Assembly (NCBI RefSeq): GCF_003688495.1
Contig: NZ_REFH01000008.1
Location: forward strand, 659,717-723,716
Direction: 5' to 3'
From: Flavobacterium weaverense
GTDB taxonomy: Bacteria; Bacteroidota; Bacteroidia; Flavobacteriales; Flavobacteriaceae
DNA length: 64,000 nucleotides
Under the pieces are notes generated by a model that did not search any database, was not told the DNA's origin, and saw only the letters and a program-made list of their open reading frames with translations. Of this stretch, positions 43,472 through 53,239 are shown piece after piece (the first letter of the stretch is position 1; the number at the start of each line of letters is the position of its first letter). Position numbers and translations under genes: made by a program.

Positions 43472-45004
43472 TTAAAACGAGTCCATATTTTCGATTATTG
43501 AATTTGCTTTTATTTTAATTTTGTAAAGTTCTTCAGGATCTATTTTATTCAGTAAATTTAGCATCATTCCCATGCGCTGATTTCCTTTGAAATAGGATTT
43601 TTTTTCATCTAAGAAGTTCCAATATAAAGTATTGAAAGGGCAGGCATTATCGCCAAATTTCTCTTTCACATTATAATGGCATTTACTACAATTATTACTC
43701 ATCTTATTAATGTAACTTCCAGATGATACATAAGGCTTAGTTGCAATAATTCCGCCATCAGCATATTGTGACATTCCTCTAGTGTTAGGCATTTCCACCC
43801 ATTCAATTGCGTCAATATATACTCCTAAATACCACGAATCTACTTCATCAGGATGAATTTGAGTCAATAAAGTAAAATTTCCTATAACCATCAAGCGTTG
43901 GATGTGATGTGCATAAGCATCATCTAAACTTTGGTTAATAGCGTGACTCATACAATTCATTTTAGTTTTTCCAGTCCAGAAAAAATCTGGTAATTTATTG
44001 GTGTTGTTCAAACGATTCATTTGAGCATAGTTTGGCATTTCTTTCCAGTAAATTCCACGGACGTATTCTCGCCAACCTAAAATTTGCCGCACAAATCCTT
44101 CCACTTGCGAAATTGAAATTGTTGATTCGTTCTTGTAGTAATAATTAATTACGGTTTCGATCACTTCCTTTGGCGAAAGCATCTTGGTATTCATTGCAAA
44201 TGATAATCTCGAATGAAAAAGAAATTTTTCGTCCGTATGCATTGCGTCCTCATAATCTCCAAAATGCTCTAATAAATTACTGCAGAAGTAATTAAGAACC
44301 TCAAGACATTGCTTTCGAGAAGTGGGCCAACTATAATTTTCTAAATCAATGTTTCCAAAAGTAACTATACCTGCTTTCTCAATTTCGGAAACTACTGCTT
44401 TAACGTCTTTGTGAAAATTTTTCTCAGTTGGAACTGGAACTTCACCTTTATACTTCTTTCGATTATCAGAATCATAATTCCATTGATTACCCGTTGGTGT
44501 TGATCCATCCATCAATACATGTTGTTTTTTACGCATGTTACGATAGAAGTTTTCCATTAGGAGCAACTTTTTTCCTTCGTAGAATTCTGAGAGTTCAGTT
44601 CTTGTAGTATAAAAATGTTCTGAATCGAGAGCTTCTGATTTAATATTTAGAGTATCGCAAATCAATTTTAACTGAATATCTAATCGATATTCATCTGGAA
44701 GTTGATATTCAAATTTCTCAATCTTATGTTTTTCGATAAGGAGAGAAATAATTTTTTCTAAATTCTGCGGATTTTCAACATCATTTATATGAAAATAAGT
44801 CGCTTGATGACCTGATTCTGTTATTGCTGTGTAAAAATTCCTCATCGAGAGAAAGAACCCAACAACTTTTTGAATATGGTGCTTAACGTAATCCGATTCT
44901 TGACGCATTTCAGCTAATACGTAAATAGTATTTTCATCAATTTCTTCCAGCCAAGAATGCTGTAAATTCAATTGGTCACCAAGAATTAATCGCAGTTTTT
45001 TCAT
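43472..45004 (-). CDS. Fe-S cryptochrome/photolyase (PhrB-like)
   Basis: 510 residues. The N-terminus LRLILGDQLNLQHSWLEE and C-terminal FAD region (HRL-type helix AHHIQRLMVIGNFTLLTQIHPDEVDSWYLG) match the deoxyribodipyrimidine photolyase-related family. Four cysteines, one in KMNCMSHAIN and three in NNCSKCHYNV...DNACPF, match the [4Fe-4S] ligands of bacterial (6-4) photolyases. It repairs (6-4) photoproducts with blue light and FAD. Its start is 2 bases after the stop of the flavin reductase gene, so the two are co-transcribed. Confidence 0.92.
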   Translation of the reverse strand: MKKLRLILGDQLNLQHSWLEEIDENTIYVLAEMRQESDYVKHHIQKVVGFFLSMRNFYTAITESGHQATYFHINDVENPQNLEKIISLLIEKHKIEKFEYQLPDEYRLDIQLKLICDTLNIKSEALDSEHFYTTRTELSEFYEGKKLLLMENFYRNMRKKQHVLMDGSTPTGNQWNYDSDNRKKYKGEVPVPTEKNFHKDVKAVVSEIEKAGIVTFGNIDLENYSWPTSRKQCLEVLNYFCSNLLEHFGDYEDAMHTDEKFLFHSRLSFAMNTKMLSPKEVIETVINYYYKNESTISISQVEGFVRQILGWREYVRGIYWKEMPNYAQMNRLNNTNKLPDFFWTGKTKMNCMSHAINQSLDDAYAHHIQRLMVIGNFTLLTQIHPDEVDSWYLGVYIDAIEWVEMPNTRGMSQYADGGIIATKPYVSSGSYINKMSNNCSKCHYNVKEKFGDNACPFNTLYWNFLDEKKSYFKGNQRMGMMLNLLNKIDPEELYKIKIKANSIIENMDSF

Positions 45005-45006
45005 TT

Positions 45007-45648
45007 TTACTTTTTAGGAAAGGGTGTAGTTGGGATTTCTTTTCGAGCATATTGAAAGCGATCAATTAACTTGGGTAAACAATACCCGTCAAGTCCGTTC
45101 AAAGTCACAACATTTCCCTTATCTATTTGTAACCAACCATCTTTATGTTCTAATTCTTCGTTGAAAAATAAATGCTCTATAGAAGCAATTACGTGAATTG
45201 TATCGTTCTCTTTAATGTAATATTCATTTAAGTATTTACAATACAATTGAACGGGACTACCTTTAACAAATGGAATCTTTAATTCATTCTTATATTCTTC
45301 TTCCAAGTTTGTTTTATCAAATTCAGAAACTCCAAGATCATAATTAGCAGAGGTATGATGCGCATCTTCAATCATGTCAACGGTTATATGATTTACAGTA
45401 AAAAAACCAGTTTCTCTAATATTTTTATAGGTATCACGGGGAACAGTTGTAGGTCGCATAATGAAACCAATCATTGCGGGATTGCTGCCAAGATGGGTTA
45501 CGCTGCTGAAAATTGCAACATTAGAATCTCCATCCACTGATTTTGTCGCTATAAGGTTAGCTGATTTATAGCCAGTGCAAGAATTGATCAAGTTTAATCT
45601 TTCGATTTTCTCCATTTGAGAAATATCATCTCTAGAAATGTGTTTCAT
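45007..45648 (-). CDS. Flavin reductase family (FMN-binding) protein
   Basis: 213 residues of the flavin-reductase-like split barrel: NLIATKSVDGDSNVAIFSSVTHLGSNPAMIGFIMRP is the FMN-binding block, followed by TYKNIRETGFFTVNHI. It lies upstream of and in an operon with the photolyase gene, suggesting it reduces or supplies flavin for it, or answers the same light signal; this is inferred. An inverted repeat lies at its promoter (45679-45710). Confidence 0.87.
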   Translation of the reverse strand: MKHISRDDISQMEKIERLNLINSCTGYKSANLIATKSVDGDSNVAIFSSVTHLGSNPAMIGFIMRPTTVPRDTYKNIRETGFFTVNHITVDMIEDAHHTSANYDLGVSEFDKTNLEEEYKNELKIPFVKGSPVQLYCKYLNEYYIKENDTIHVIASIEHLFFNEELEHKDGWLQIDKGNVVTLNGLDGYCLPKLIDRFQYARKEIPTTPFPKK

Positions 45649-45666
45649 AGTTCACGTAATTTAAAG

Positions 45667-45710
45667 CAAATATACTTTTTGTTTAATTAATTATAAAATA
45701 TATTAAACAA
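45667..45710 (-). promoter_or_regulatory. Promoter and inverted repeat of the flavin reductase/photolyase operon
   Basis: The -7 element TATATTTG is read on the minus strand from 45674 to 45667. Just upstream, TTGTTTAAT (45679-45687) and ATTAAACAA (45702-45710) form a 9-base inverted repeat with 14 bases between. No good TTG lies at the normal 19-20 bp distance, so a regulator bound to the repeat may be needed. Confidence 0.5.
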
Positions 45711-45811
45711 AATTTAGCTGATTGTACAGAATTATTTAATTTTGTTTCTTTTTAATGATTTTAACATAATAGTTTAAAATCCTATATATTTGTTTTTCAA
45801 TTTATTTACAG

Positions 45812-48202
45812 ATGAAAATATTTAAAAAGATACTTGTCGCAGTACTGTCGCTGGTAGTTATTTCTGTTATTGTAGCTTTCATTTATGGCTTGTATTTGAA
45901 GCCAAAATACGAAGGAGAAGTGAAACTAAGCACGATTGAAAAGGAAACCAAAGTTTATTTTGATGAGTTTGGAGTACCTCATATTTATGCGTCAAATTCT
46001 AATGACGCAATGATTGCGTTAGGTTACGTTCACGCGCAAGATAGATTATGGCAAATGGAACTAATGCGAAGAATAGCGTCAGGAAGACTTTCAGAAATTC
46101 TTGGTTCGGTGACTTTAAAGAATGATCAATTCTTTGTTGGTTTGGGAATTGAAGAAGCTTCGGCAAAAGCGATTGCAGCTTTAGATAAAAAAAGTCCTGA
46201 GTACCAAATGACGATGTCCTATTTAGAAGGAATTAATCAGTATTTAGAGGAAGGAAAAACGCCTATTGAATTTAGTATATTAGGTGTAAAAAAAGAAAAA
46301 TTTACTATCAAAGATGTATACAATATTTTTGGGTATATGTCTTTCAGCTTTGCGATTGGTCAAAAATCAGATCCTTTGATGACCGACATTCGAAATAAAT
46401 ATGGAATGGATTATCTCAAGGATTTTGGAATCGACGGTTCATTCAATACCACAAAAATTAGAAATGCAAAAGAAAAGTCGCAGCAATATACTCCTATTTC
46501 AAAAGCAGTTGCTTCGATTTTAGAAAAGTCTCCTATTTCACCATTTATAGGAAGTAATAGCTGGGTGATTGCTCCTAAGAAAACTAAAAATGGAAAAGTG
46601 ATTTTTGCTAATGATCCTCATATTGGTTTTTCACAACCTGGAACTTGGTATGAAGCACATATCGTAACACCTGATTTTGAATTGTATGGATCTTATTTAG
46701 CGGGAACACCATTTCCTTTGTTAGGACACAACAGAAAATACGCTTACGGTCTAACAATGTTCGAAAATGATGATGTTGATATGTACCAGGAAGAGCAGAA
46801 TCCAAACGATAATACTACTTATAAGACTCCAACAGGATTCAGTAAATATGAGGTTCGTAAAAAAGTTATAAAAGTTAAGGATTCAATCGATGTCGTTGTG
46901 AAAGTGAAATCGACGCGACACGGACCCGTGATGAATGACTTAATTGATGGATTAGACAAAAATAAACCGGTCGCGATGTCATGGATTTATACTCAGCAAC
47001 CTATTCTTATTCTCGAAGCTGTTTACACACTTTCTCACGCTAAAAGTATTGCTAATTTTCAAAAAGGAGTATCTCTTATTGCTGCGCCTGGTTTAAACGT
47101 TATGTACGGAGACGCTGTAGGTAACGTTGCTTGGTGGGCTACTGGAAAATTATACAAACACAATGAAGGCGTGAATACTAATTTTGTTCTAGACGGCGCT
47201 AGCGGAAAAGAGGATATTGTTGAATACTTGGATTTCTCCAAAAACCCTTCAGCAGAAAATCCAACGTGGAATTACGTTTATTCTGCTAACAATCAACCTG
47301 AGGCTATCGATGGTTATAATTATCCGGGTTATTATCTTCCTGAAGATCGTGCAAAAAGAATCACCCAGCTATTAAAACCAAAATCAAATTGGGATAAGGC
47401 TTCCGTTGGAAAAATGATTTTTGATAATACATCTTCTGTAGCACCTAAAATGGTTAAAAATTTAATTTCGAATATTGATACTGTATCACTTACTGAAAAT
47501 GAAAAGCAGGCACTTATGATATTAAAAAATTGGAAAGGATCAAATAACTTAAGTGATGTTGGTCCTACAATTTATAACAAATTGATTTATAATTATCTAA
47601 AAAACACATTTGAAGATGAGTTGGGAACTGAGAATTTTAAACAGTTTTTGACTACCCATGTTGTTAAGCAAATTATTGCAAATCAGATTAAGAATGAAAA
47701 CTCGCTTTGGTGGGATGATGTAAATACTAAAGAAAGTAAAGAAACCAGAAGTCAAATTATATCTAAATCGTTCAAAGAGTCAATCGCTGCTCTAGAAAAA
47801 CAATTAGGAAATAAAATAGATAAATGGACTTGGAACAAAGTACATACTTTAGAACATGAACATCCATTAGGAAAAGTTGCTGCCTTAAGAGGAATTTTTA
47901 ATGTAGGACCTTACGAAGTTTCAGGATCGATGGAAGTGATCAATAATTTATTTTTTGATTTTACAGCTGATGGAAAGTATAAAGTAAAAGGCGGCCCATC
48001 GACTAGACGTGTTGTTGATTTCTCTGATATTGAAAATAGCTGGAGTATACTGCCCACTGGACAATCAGGAAATCCATTGAGTGCACATTATAACGATCAA
48101 GCCGAATTATATAATGCTGGTAAATTTAGACGAATGATGCTTAACAAAGATGAAATTGTAAGAACATCAAAAGAATTGGTTTTTAAACCCACTAAAAAGT
48201 AA
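45812..48202 (+). CDS. Penicillin acylase family (Ntn-hydrolase) protein
   Basis: 796 residues, full length. One N-terminal hydrophobic helix (ILVAVLSLVVISVIVAFIYGLY) suggests export or anchoring. The alpha chain has the family block VYFDEFGVPHIYASNSNDAMIALGYVHAQDRLWQMEL. Ser248 in GSNSWVI would become the N-terminal nucleophile of the beta chain after self-cleavage. SARHGPV-type motif is STRHGPVMND, and SANNQPEA holds the oxyanion Asn. It cleaves amide bonds of acylated amines; possible substrates include acyl-homoserine lactones or beta-lactams, not decidable here. TATATTTG at 45785-45792 is a likely -7 box. Confidence 0.9.
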   Translation: MKIFKKILVAVLSLVVISVIVAFIYGLYLKPKYEGEVKLSTIEKETKVYFDEFGVPHIYASNSNDAMIALGYVHAQDRLWQMELMRRIASGRLSEILGSVTLKNDQFFVGLGIEEASAKAIAALDKKSPEYQMTMSYLEGINQYLEEGKTPIEFSILGVKKEKFTIKDVYNIFGYMSFSFAIGQKSDPLMTDIRNKYGMDYLKDFGIDGSFNTTKIRNAKEKSQQYTPISKAVASILEKSPISPFIGSNSWVIAPKKTKNGKVIFANDPHIGFSQPGTWYEAHIVTPDFELYGSYLAGTPFPLLGHNRKYAYGLTMFENDDVDMYQEEQNPNDNTTYKTPTGFSKYEVRKKVIKVKDSIDVVVKVKSTRHGPVMNDLIDGLDKNKPVAMSWIYTQQPILILEAVYTLSHAKSIANFQKGVSLIAAPGLNVMYGDAVGNVAWWATGKLYKHNEGVNTNFVLDGASGKEDIVEYLDFSKNPSAENPTWNYVYSANNQPEAIDGYNYPGYYLPEDRAKRITQLLKPKSNWDKASVGKMIFDNTSSVAPKMVKNLISNIDTVSLTENEKQALMILKNWKGSNNLSDVGPTIYNKLIYNYLKNTFEDELGTENFKQFLTTHVVKQIIANQIKNENSLWWDDVNTKESKETRSQIISKSFKESIAALEKQLGNKIDKWTWNKVHTLEHEHPLGKVAALRGIFNVGPYEVSGSMEVINNLFFDFTADGKYKVKGGPSTRRVVDFSDIENSWSILPTGQSGNPLSAHYNDQAELYNAGKFRRMMLNKDEIVRTSKELVFKPTKK

Positions 48203-48257
48203 TAATTTTACAAACTGCGTCAATTAGTAATTGCGCTTAACTATTTAAAGTAAAGTA

Positions 48258-49595
48258 ATGCAAAATATAAAAAAAATAGCGGTAGTAGGTTCTGGACTTG
48301 TCGGTTCTTTACTCGCTATTTATCTCCGTAAAGCTGGACATCAAGTTCATGTTTATGATCGCAGTCCCGATATTAGAAAAATACAATTTTCTGGTCGCTC
48401 GATTAATTTAGCAATGTCTAATCGCGGTTGGAAAGCTTTAGATGCAGTTGAAATAGGCGATGTAATACGTGAGATTGCAATTCCAATGGATAAACGAGCT
48501 ATTCATCTTGTTGATAAACTTAATTTTCAAAATTACGGACAAGAAGGAGAATCGATTTATTCAATCTCTAGAGGAATATTGAACAGGAAAATGATTGATT
48601 TGGCAGAAGCCGCAGGAGCAGAATTCTTTTTCGAACAAAAAATTTGGGATGTTTCATTAGATGATGCAACACTTCATAGTGGTGAAACGGAACGTGGCGC
48701 TTGGGAAGATAAAAAATACGATCTTGTATTTGGTGCAGATGGTGCTTTTTCAAGAATTCGCCATCGCATGCAACGTCAAAGCATGTTTGATTATTCTCAA
48801 GAATTTCTGCCCATAGGTTACAAAGAATTAAACATTCCTGCAAATGCAGATGGAACACATAAGTTAGATAAAAATTCTTTTCATATTTGGCCAAGAGGCG
48901 AGTACATGCTTATTGCTTTACCTAATTTGGACGGCAGTTTTACTTGCACTTTGTTTATGCCATTTGAAGGTGAGAATTCTTTCCAATCATTAAACGATAT
49001 TCCATCAGTTGAAGCTTTTTTCGAAAAAAATCTACCAGATACGATAGATGTAATTCCTAAGTTGACGGAAGATTTCTTCAATAATCCAACAAGCACATTG
49101 GTGACTATGAAATGTTTTCCATGGACTTATAAAGATAAAGTAGCGCTAATAGGCGATGCTAGTCATGCTATTGTTCCATTTTACGGACAAGGTATGAACG
49201 CAGGATTTGAAGATATAACGGTGCTTTATGAAATGATGGAAAAATACGGTGACGACTGGAAAACTGTTTTCTCAGAATATGAAAAGTCCCGCAAGCCAAA
49301 CGCAGATGCTATAGCGGAACTTTCGTATCGTAATTTTTTAGAGATGAGTTCTAAAACTGCCGATGAAAACTTCCTATTACAGAAGAAAATCGAAAAATTA
49401 TTTTCTGATAAATATCCAGAAAAATGGATTCCACTTTACAGTAGAGTAACCTTTAGTGATAGACCTTATGCCGAAGCTTTAGCGATAGGCGATTATCAAA
49501 ATGAGATAATGGAAAAAGTTTTGAAAATGGATAATATAAACCAAATTTGGGATTCAGTAGAAGTTGAAAATAAAATTCTTGAATTATTGAAATAG
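48258..49595 (+). CDS. kmo: Kynurenine 3-monooxygenase
   Basis: 445 residues, FAD-dependent aromatic hydroxylase. IAVVGSGLVGSLLAIYLRKAG binds FAD, FSGRSINLAMSNRGWKALDAV is the substrate and family block, and VALIGDASHAIVPFYGQGMNAGFEDITVL is the second FAD motif. The C-terminal helices expected for membrane association are weak. It hydroxylates kynurenine for kynureninase (39814), in the tryptophan-to-NAD route. Separate promoter region from penicillin acylase (55-base gap); terminator at 49596. Confidence 0.95.
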   Translation: MQNIKKIAVVGSGLVGSLLAIYLRKAGHQVHVYDRSPDIRKIQFSGRSINLAMSNRGWKALDAVEIGDVIREIAIPMDKRAIHLVDKLNFQNYGQEGESIYSISRGILNRKMIDLAEAAGAEFFFEQKIWDVSLDDATLHSGETERGAWEDKKYDLVFGADGAFSRIRHRMQRQSMFDYSQEFLPIGYKELNIPANADGTHKLDKNSFHIWPRGEYMLIALPNLDGSFTCTLFMPFEGENSFQSLNDIPSVEAFFEKNLPDTIDVIPKLTEDFFNNPTSTLVTMKCFPWTYKDKVALIGDASHAIVPFYGQGMNAGFEDITVLYEMMEKYGDDWKTVFSEYEKSRKPNADAIAELSYRNFLEMSSKTADENFLLQKKIEKLFSDKYPEKWIPLYSRVTFSDRPYAEALAIGDYQNEIMEKVLKMDNINQIWDSVEVENKILELLK

Positions 49596-49631
49596 AAAAA
49601 GGGCGCTAAATATTTAGAGCCCTTTTCATTT
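49596..49631. terminator. Bidirectional terminator between kmo and NDH-2
   Basis: AAAAAGGGC...GCCCTTTT stem with inner TAAATATTTA pairing, T/A runs on both sides. Confidence 0.85.
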
Positions 49632-50890
49632 TATTTTACTTTTGTTGCTGATTTTAATATTACTCTTAACGTACTGTCGTTGTTAAAATAGCTAAACATC
49701 CAGTTGATGAATATTGACAACTTGTTTTTTACGCTTAGTATCAACATCAAGTGAATAAACATCCATGTAAACCATGCCAATCTACCTTGAAAACTAAATT
49801 TAGGTAAATCCACTACAGCTTTTCGTTTCCCAACGGTTGCCATTGATCCTTTGTCGTGATATTCGTATTCAACTCTAGTTTTGTTTTTTAAACTGCGTTT
49901 AAAGTTATCTGCTAAAACTTTAGCTTGTTCAATCGCAACACTTGCAACTTGTGGATGTCCATTAGCATATTTTGGAGTAGTCATAAATGAAATGTCGCCT
50001 AAGGCATAAACGCTATTTAGGTTTTCAATCTCGCTAAATCTATTAACTATTAGGCGATTTCCCCTTGTAACGCAATCAGCTGGAATTCCTTGTAACATGT
50101 GTCCAACAATTCCTGCTGCCCAAACTACGTTGGTTGATGCTATGATTTCGCCACTTTGTAACGTAACAATTTTACCATTATATTTACTTACTATCGAACT
50201 GGTTTTTACAATCACTCCTAATTCCTCGAGATACTTTCGCGACATTTTTTGAGAGTCGCTGCTCATAGGATTTAAAACATTAGGAGATCCTTCGAGCAAG
50301 TAAATAGTTAATTTTGAAAAATCTTTATCTGGGTAATCTTTAGGAAGAATATTTTTTTTCATTTCAGCTAAAGCACCTGCAAGTTCTACTCCCGTTGGTC
50401 CTCCTCCCACAACTACAAAATTCATTAAAGCTTGCATATCTTCTTCAGGTGCCATTAAAGCATCTTCAAAAGTTTGCAAGATGTGATTTCGTAATTGAAT
50501 TGCCTCCGGAACTGATTTCATTGGATAAGCAAATTTTTCAATTTCAGCGTTTCCAAAATAGTTTGTCGTACAACCAAATGCTACAACAAGATGATCGTAA
50601 TCAAAATCAGCTATAGAAGTTTTAAGCGTTTTATTCTCTGTATCAACACTCAGAACATCTGCTATTCTTATTCGTATATTTTTTGAATGCTGAAAAACTT
50701 TTCGCAGTGGAAATGAAATACTAGCAGGTTCAAGTCTAGCCGTAGCTACTTGATACATGAGAGGTTGGAATTGATGATAATTGTTTTTATCGATTAACAA
50801 TACATCAAAGTCACTATTCTCTAAGTCTTGTGCTAAACGCAATCCTGCGAATCCAGCTCCTATAATTATTATTTTTTTTTGAATTTTCAT
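49631..50890 (-). CDS. ndh: Type II NADH dehydrogenase
   Basis: 419 residues. FAD site IIIIGAGFAGLRLAQDL and NADH site VVVGGGPTGVELAGAL, then VYALGDISFM for the flavin end. HPQVASVAIEQAKVLADNFKR and the hydrophobic C-terminal stretch (LAWFTWMFIHLMLILS) match non-proton-pumping NDH-2, peripheral to the inner membrane. It passes electrons from NADH to quinone. Downstream of the cupin gene on the same strand, 44 bases apart. Confidence 0.9.
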   Translation of the reverse strand: MKIQKKIIIIGAGFAGLRLAQDLENSDFDVLLIDKNNYHQFQPLMYQVATARLEPASISFPLRKVFQHSKNIRIRIADVLSVDTENKTLKTSIADFDYDHLVVAFGCTTNYFGNAEIEKFAYPMKSVPEAIQLRNHILQTFEDALMAPEEDMQALMNFVVVGGGPTGVELAGALAEMKKNILPKDYPDKDFSKLTIYLLEGSPNVLNPMSSDSQKMSRKYLEELGVIVKTSSIVSKYNGKIVTLQSGEIIASTNVVWAAGIVGHMLQGIPADCVTRGNRLIVNRFSEIENLNSVYALGDISFMTTPKYANGHPQVASVAIEQAKVLADNFKRSLKNKTRVEYEYHDKGSMATVGKRKAVVDLPKFSFQGRLAWFTWMFIHLMLILSVKNKLSIFINWMFSYFNNDSTLRVILKSATKVK

Positions 50891-50934
50891 GCATTTTTTA
50901 TTGATAAGGATAAAGATACCGTTTTTTATAATCT

Positions 50935-51297
50935 TTAGTCCTCCCTATTAACTTTTTCTATGGAAAATGCTGGTGTGCAAATAGCAATGTACTCACAGGT
51001 TTCTTCAAATGGATTTGAATATTGTACTCTTGTGTTTTTATTAATTTTGATGGATTGACCGGCTTCTAAAATCACCGTTTCGTCATCTATAATAAATTGT
51101 TTTTTCCCTTTTATAATATAGGTATATTCATCAAATTCAGGAGTTTGGAATGGTTCTTTCCAATGAGGAGGTGCTACCATATGCGCTATTGAAATGTCAT
51201 TATTATTAGTTGCTACTTTTCCATGATGCTCTTCGATTAATTTACCATCAGTGGTAGGGAAGACAAAAGGTGATTTCTGAATAAAATACTTTTTCAT
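50935..51297 (-). CDS. Small cupin-domain protein
   Basis: 120 residues, one cupin barrel. The metal-type motif is degenerate: HMVAPPHWKEPFQTPEFDEYTYIIKGKKQF gives possible ligands (His, Glu) and EAGQSIKINKNTRVQYSNP is the second half. I cannot assign a substrate. It is too short and lacks the motifs for 3-hydroxyanthranilate dioxygenase. Upstream of ndh, possibly co-transcribed. Confidence 0.8.
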   Translation of the reverse strand: MKKYFIQKSPFVFPTTDGKLIEEHHGKVATNNNDISIAHMVAPPHWKEPFQTPEFDEYTYIIKGKKQFIIDDETVILEAGQSIKINKNTRVQYSNPFEETCEYIAICTPAFSIEKVNRED

Positions 51298-51357
51298 ATC
51301 TAGTTGTTTGTAGAAAAAATCCCTTTTTAAAGGAATTCTAAAAAGGGGTTATGAATT

Positions 51358-52869
51358 TTATTTTTTAAACATTTTATTTAAGACTCCAAACGCTCCTCTG
51401 ATAAATGTAGCGCTTGTAAGAACTTTTAAAACTGTTTTACCTACTACTGCAGCTGTACTAGGTTCCTGAGTTTGTTTTTTTTCTACTTGCTTTTTCTCCA
51501 CTACTACTTCTTCCGCAGACGCTATTTTTTTATTAAGCATTTCATAAGCACTTTCACGGTCAATCAGCTCGCTGTATTTTTTTACTAGTTTTGAGCCGCT
51601 ATTAATTTCTTGAATTTCACTTTCTGTTAGAACGTCCATTCTACTCATTGGTGCACGCATCATCGTAGCCGCGAGAGGTGTTGGGATTCCTTTTTCGTTC
51701 AGTGCTGTAACTAGCGCTTCTCCTATCCCTAGACTTGTTAATACCTCGTCGGTTTTATAATAGCTTGAAGTAGGGTAGTTATCTGCAGTTTGTTTGATTG
51801 CTTTTCTATCGTTAGCTGTAAAAGCTCTTAAAGCATGTTGGATTTTTAAACCTAATTGTGCCAAAACGCCACTTGGAATATCCATTGGATTTTGTGTAAT
51901 AAAATAAATTCCAATTCCCTTAGAACGTATTAGCTTGACTATTGTTTCAATTTGTTCCAATAAAACTTTGCTTGCTTCGTTGAAAATTAAATGCGCTTCA
52001 TCAATAAAAATCACTAACTCTGGTTGGTCAGAATCTCCTTTTTCTGGCATTTGTTGGTAAATTTCAGCTAATAAACTTAACATAAAAGTCGAGAACAACT
52101 TTGGTTTATCTTGAATGTCAGTCAGCCTTATAATGCTCACATAGCCTTTACCAGTTTTATCAATTCGCATTAAATCATCAATATCAAAAGACATTTCGCC
52201 AAAAAACAAATCGGCACCTTGCTGCTCAAGTTCAATAATTTTTCGCAAAATAGTTCCTGTAGTAGAGGTCGATATTTTTCCGTAATGCTGTTCAATTTCG
52301 CTCTTGCCTTCTTCAGTAATATAATTAATTACTTTTTTAATGTCTTTAAGATCTAAAAGAGGCATTTGGTTATCATCACAATATTTAAATATAACGGAAA
52401 TTACTCCTGATTGTGTGTCATTTAAGTTTAAAATTCGCGAAAACAATACGGGTCCAAATTCTGATATTGTAGCACGCAAACGAACACCATTTTGTTCTGA
52501 AAGTGTTAATAGCTCAACAGGGAATTTTGCTGTCGTATAGGGAATGTTTATCTTTTCATGGCGATCAGTTATAAAAGGTTTTTCTTCACCTTCTTTTGCA
52601 ATACCACTAAAATCACCTTTGATGTCCATCATTAAAACGGGTATTCCAAAACTGGATAATTGTTCAGACAGAACTTGAATTGTTTTTGTTTTTCCTGTAC
52701 CTGTAGCCCCTGCGATTAACCCGTGACGATTCAATGTTTTTAGTGGAACTTTTACGTGTGCATCTTGCAAAGCTTCACCATCTAATATAGCGCCACCTAA
52801 AATAATGCTCTCGCCTTTAAAATTGTATCCTTCTGAAATATGTTTAACGAAATCCTCTTTTCTACTCAT
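51358..52869 (-). CDS. HerA-like ATPase (DUF853)
   Basis: 503 residues from ATG 52869; the TTG two codons earlier is not needed. RHGLIAGATGTGKTKTIQVL is Walker A, PELVIFIDEAHLIF Walker B, and GIGIYFITQNPMDIPSGVLAQLGLKIQHALRAFT carries the sensor and arginine regions of the FtsK/HerA class. The family forms hexameric DNA-translocase-like rings, but the role of DUF853 proteins is not settled. A charged, low-complexity stretch (EVVVEKKQVEKKQTQEPS) precedes a hydrophobic C-terminal tail. Confidence 0.87.
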   Translation of the reverse strand: MSRKEDFVKHISEGYNFKGESIILGGAILDGEALQDAHVKVPLKTLNRHGLIAGATGTGKTKTIQVLSEQLSSFGIPVLMMDIKGDFSGIAKEGEEKPFITDRHEKINIPYTTAKFPVELLTLSEQNGVRLRATISEFGPVLFSRILNLNDTQSGVISVIFKYCDDNQMPLLDLKDIKKVINYITEEGKSEIEQHYGKISTSTTGTILRKIIELEQQGADLFFGEMSFDIDDLMRIDKTGKGYVSIIRLTDIQDKPKLFSTFMLSLLAEIYQQMPEKGDSDQPELVIFIDEAHLIFNEASKVLLEQIETIVKLIRSKGIGIYFITQNPMDIPSGVLAQLGLKIQHALRAFTANDRKAIKQTADNYPTSSYYKTDEVLTSLGIGEALVTALNEKGIPTPLAATMMRAPMSRMDVLTESEIQEINSGSKLVKKYSELIDRESAYEMLNKKIASAEEVVVEKKQVEKKQTQEPSTAAVVGKTVLKVLTSATFIRGAFGVLNKMFKK

Positions 52870-53239
52870 AATCAATTTATTTAAATCAAACGCAAGTTAT
52901 TATATTTTTTTAAAAGTAACAATTTTAGTGCATACTGCAGTTTTCCTGCTTTTATACTGTTAATATCGCAAATTAATACTTTACTTACTTAAGTGGTTGT
53001 TATTGAAAATTCATACATTTTATTCACAAAAAATTACATTATTTTTGGTGAAATCGTTGATTTATCTGCATATATTGATATAAATGCAATCAAGAAACAG
53101 TCAAAAACGTTTTTAAAATAAATTTAATTACAATAAAATAAAAAAAAGTTTTTTTATTTGAACTAAAAATATAAATTTGCTCCACTACAAGTTTAATATA
53201 ACTAAGAGAATTTATTTAAAACTATTAAAATTAAAAAAA
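52870..53239 (+). other. Divergent AT-rich intergenic region with the exbB promoter
   Basis: No gene in 370 bases. TAAATTTG at 53172-53179 is a good -7 box 61 bases before the exbB start; its -33 region is only a T run (53148-53155). The long poly-A/T tracts (53110-53160) may aid promoter strength. Nothing else recognised. Confidence 0.55.

Noticed and set aside
50935..51297. Cupin gene considered as 3-hydroxyanthranilate dioxygenase to complete the kynurenine route
   Set aside because: Too short and lacking that family's metal-site motifs; it is also paired with ndh rather than kynU or kmo.
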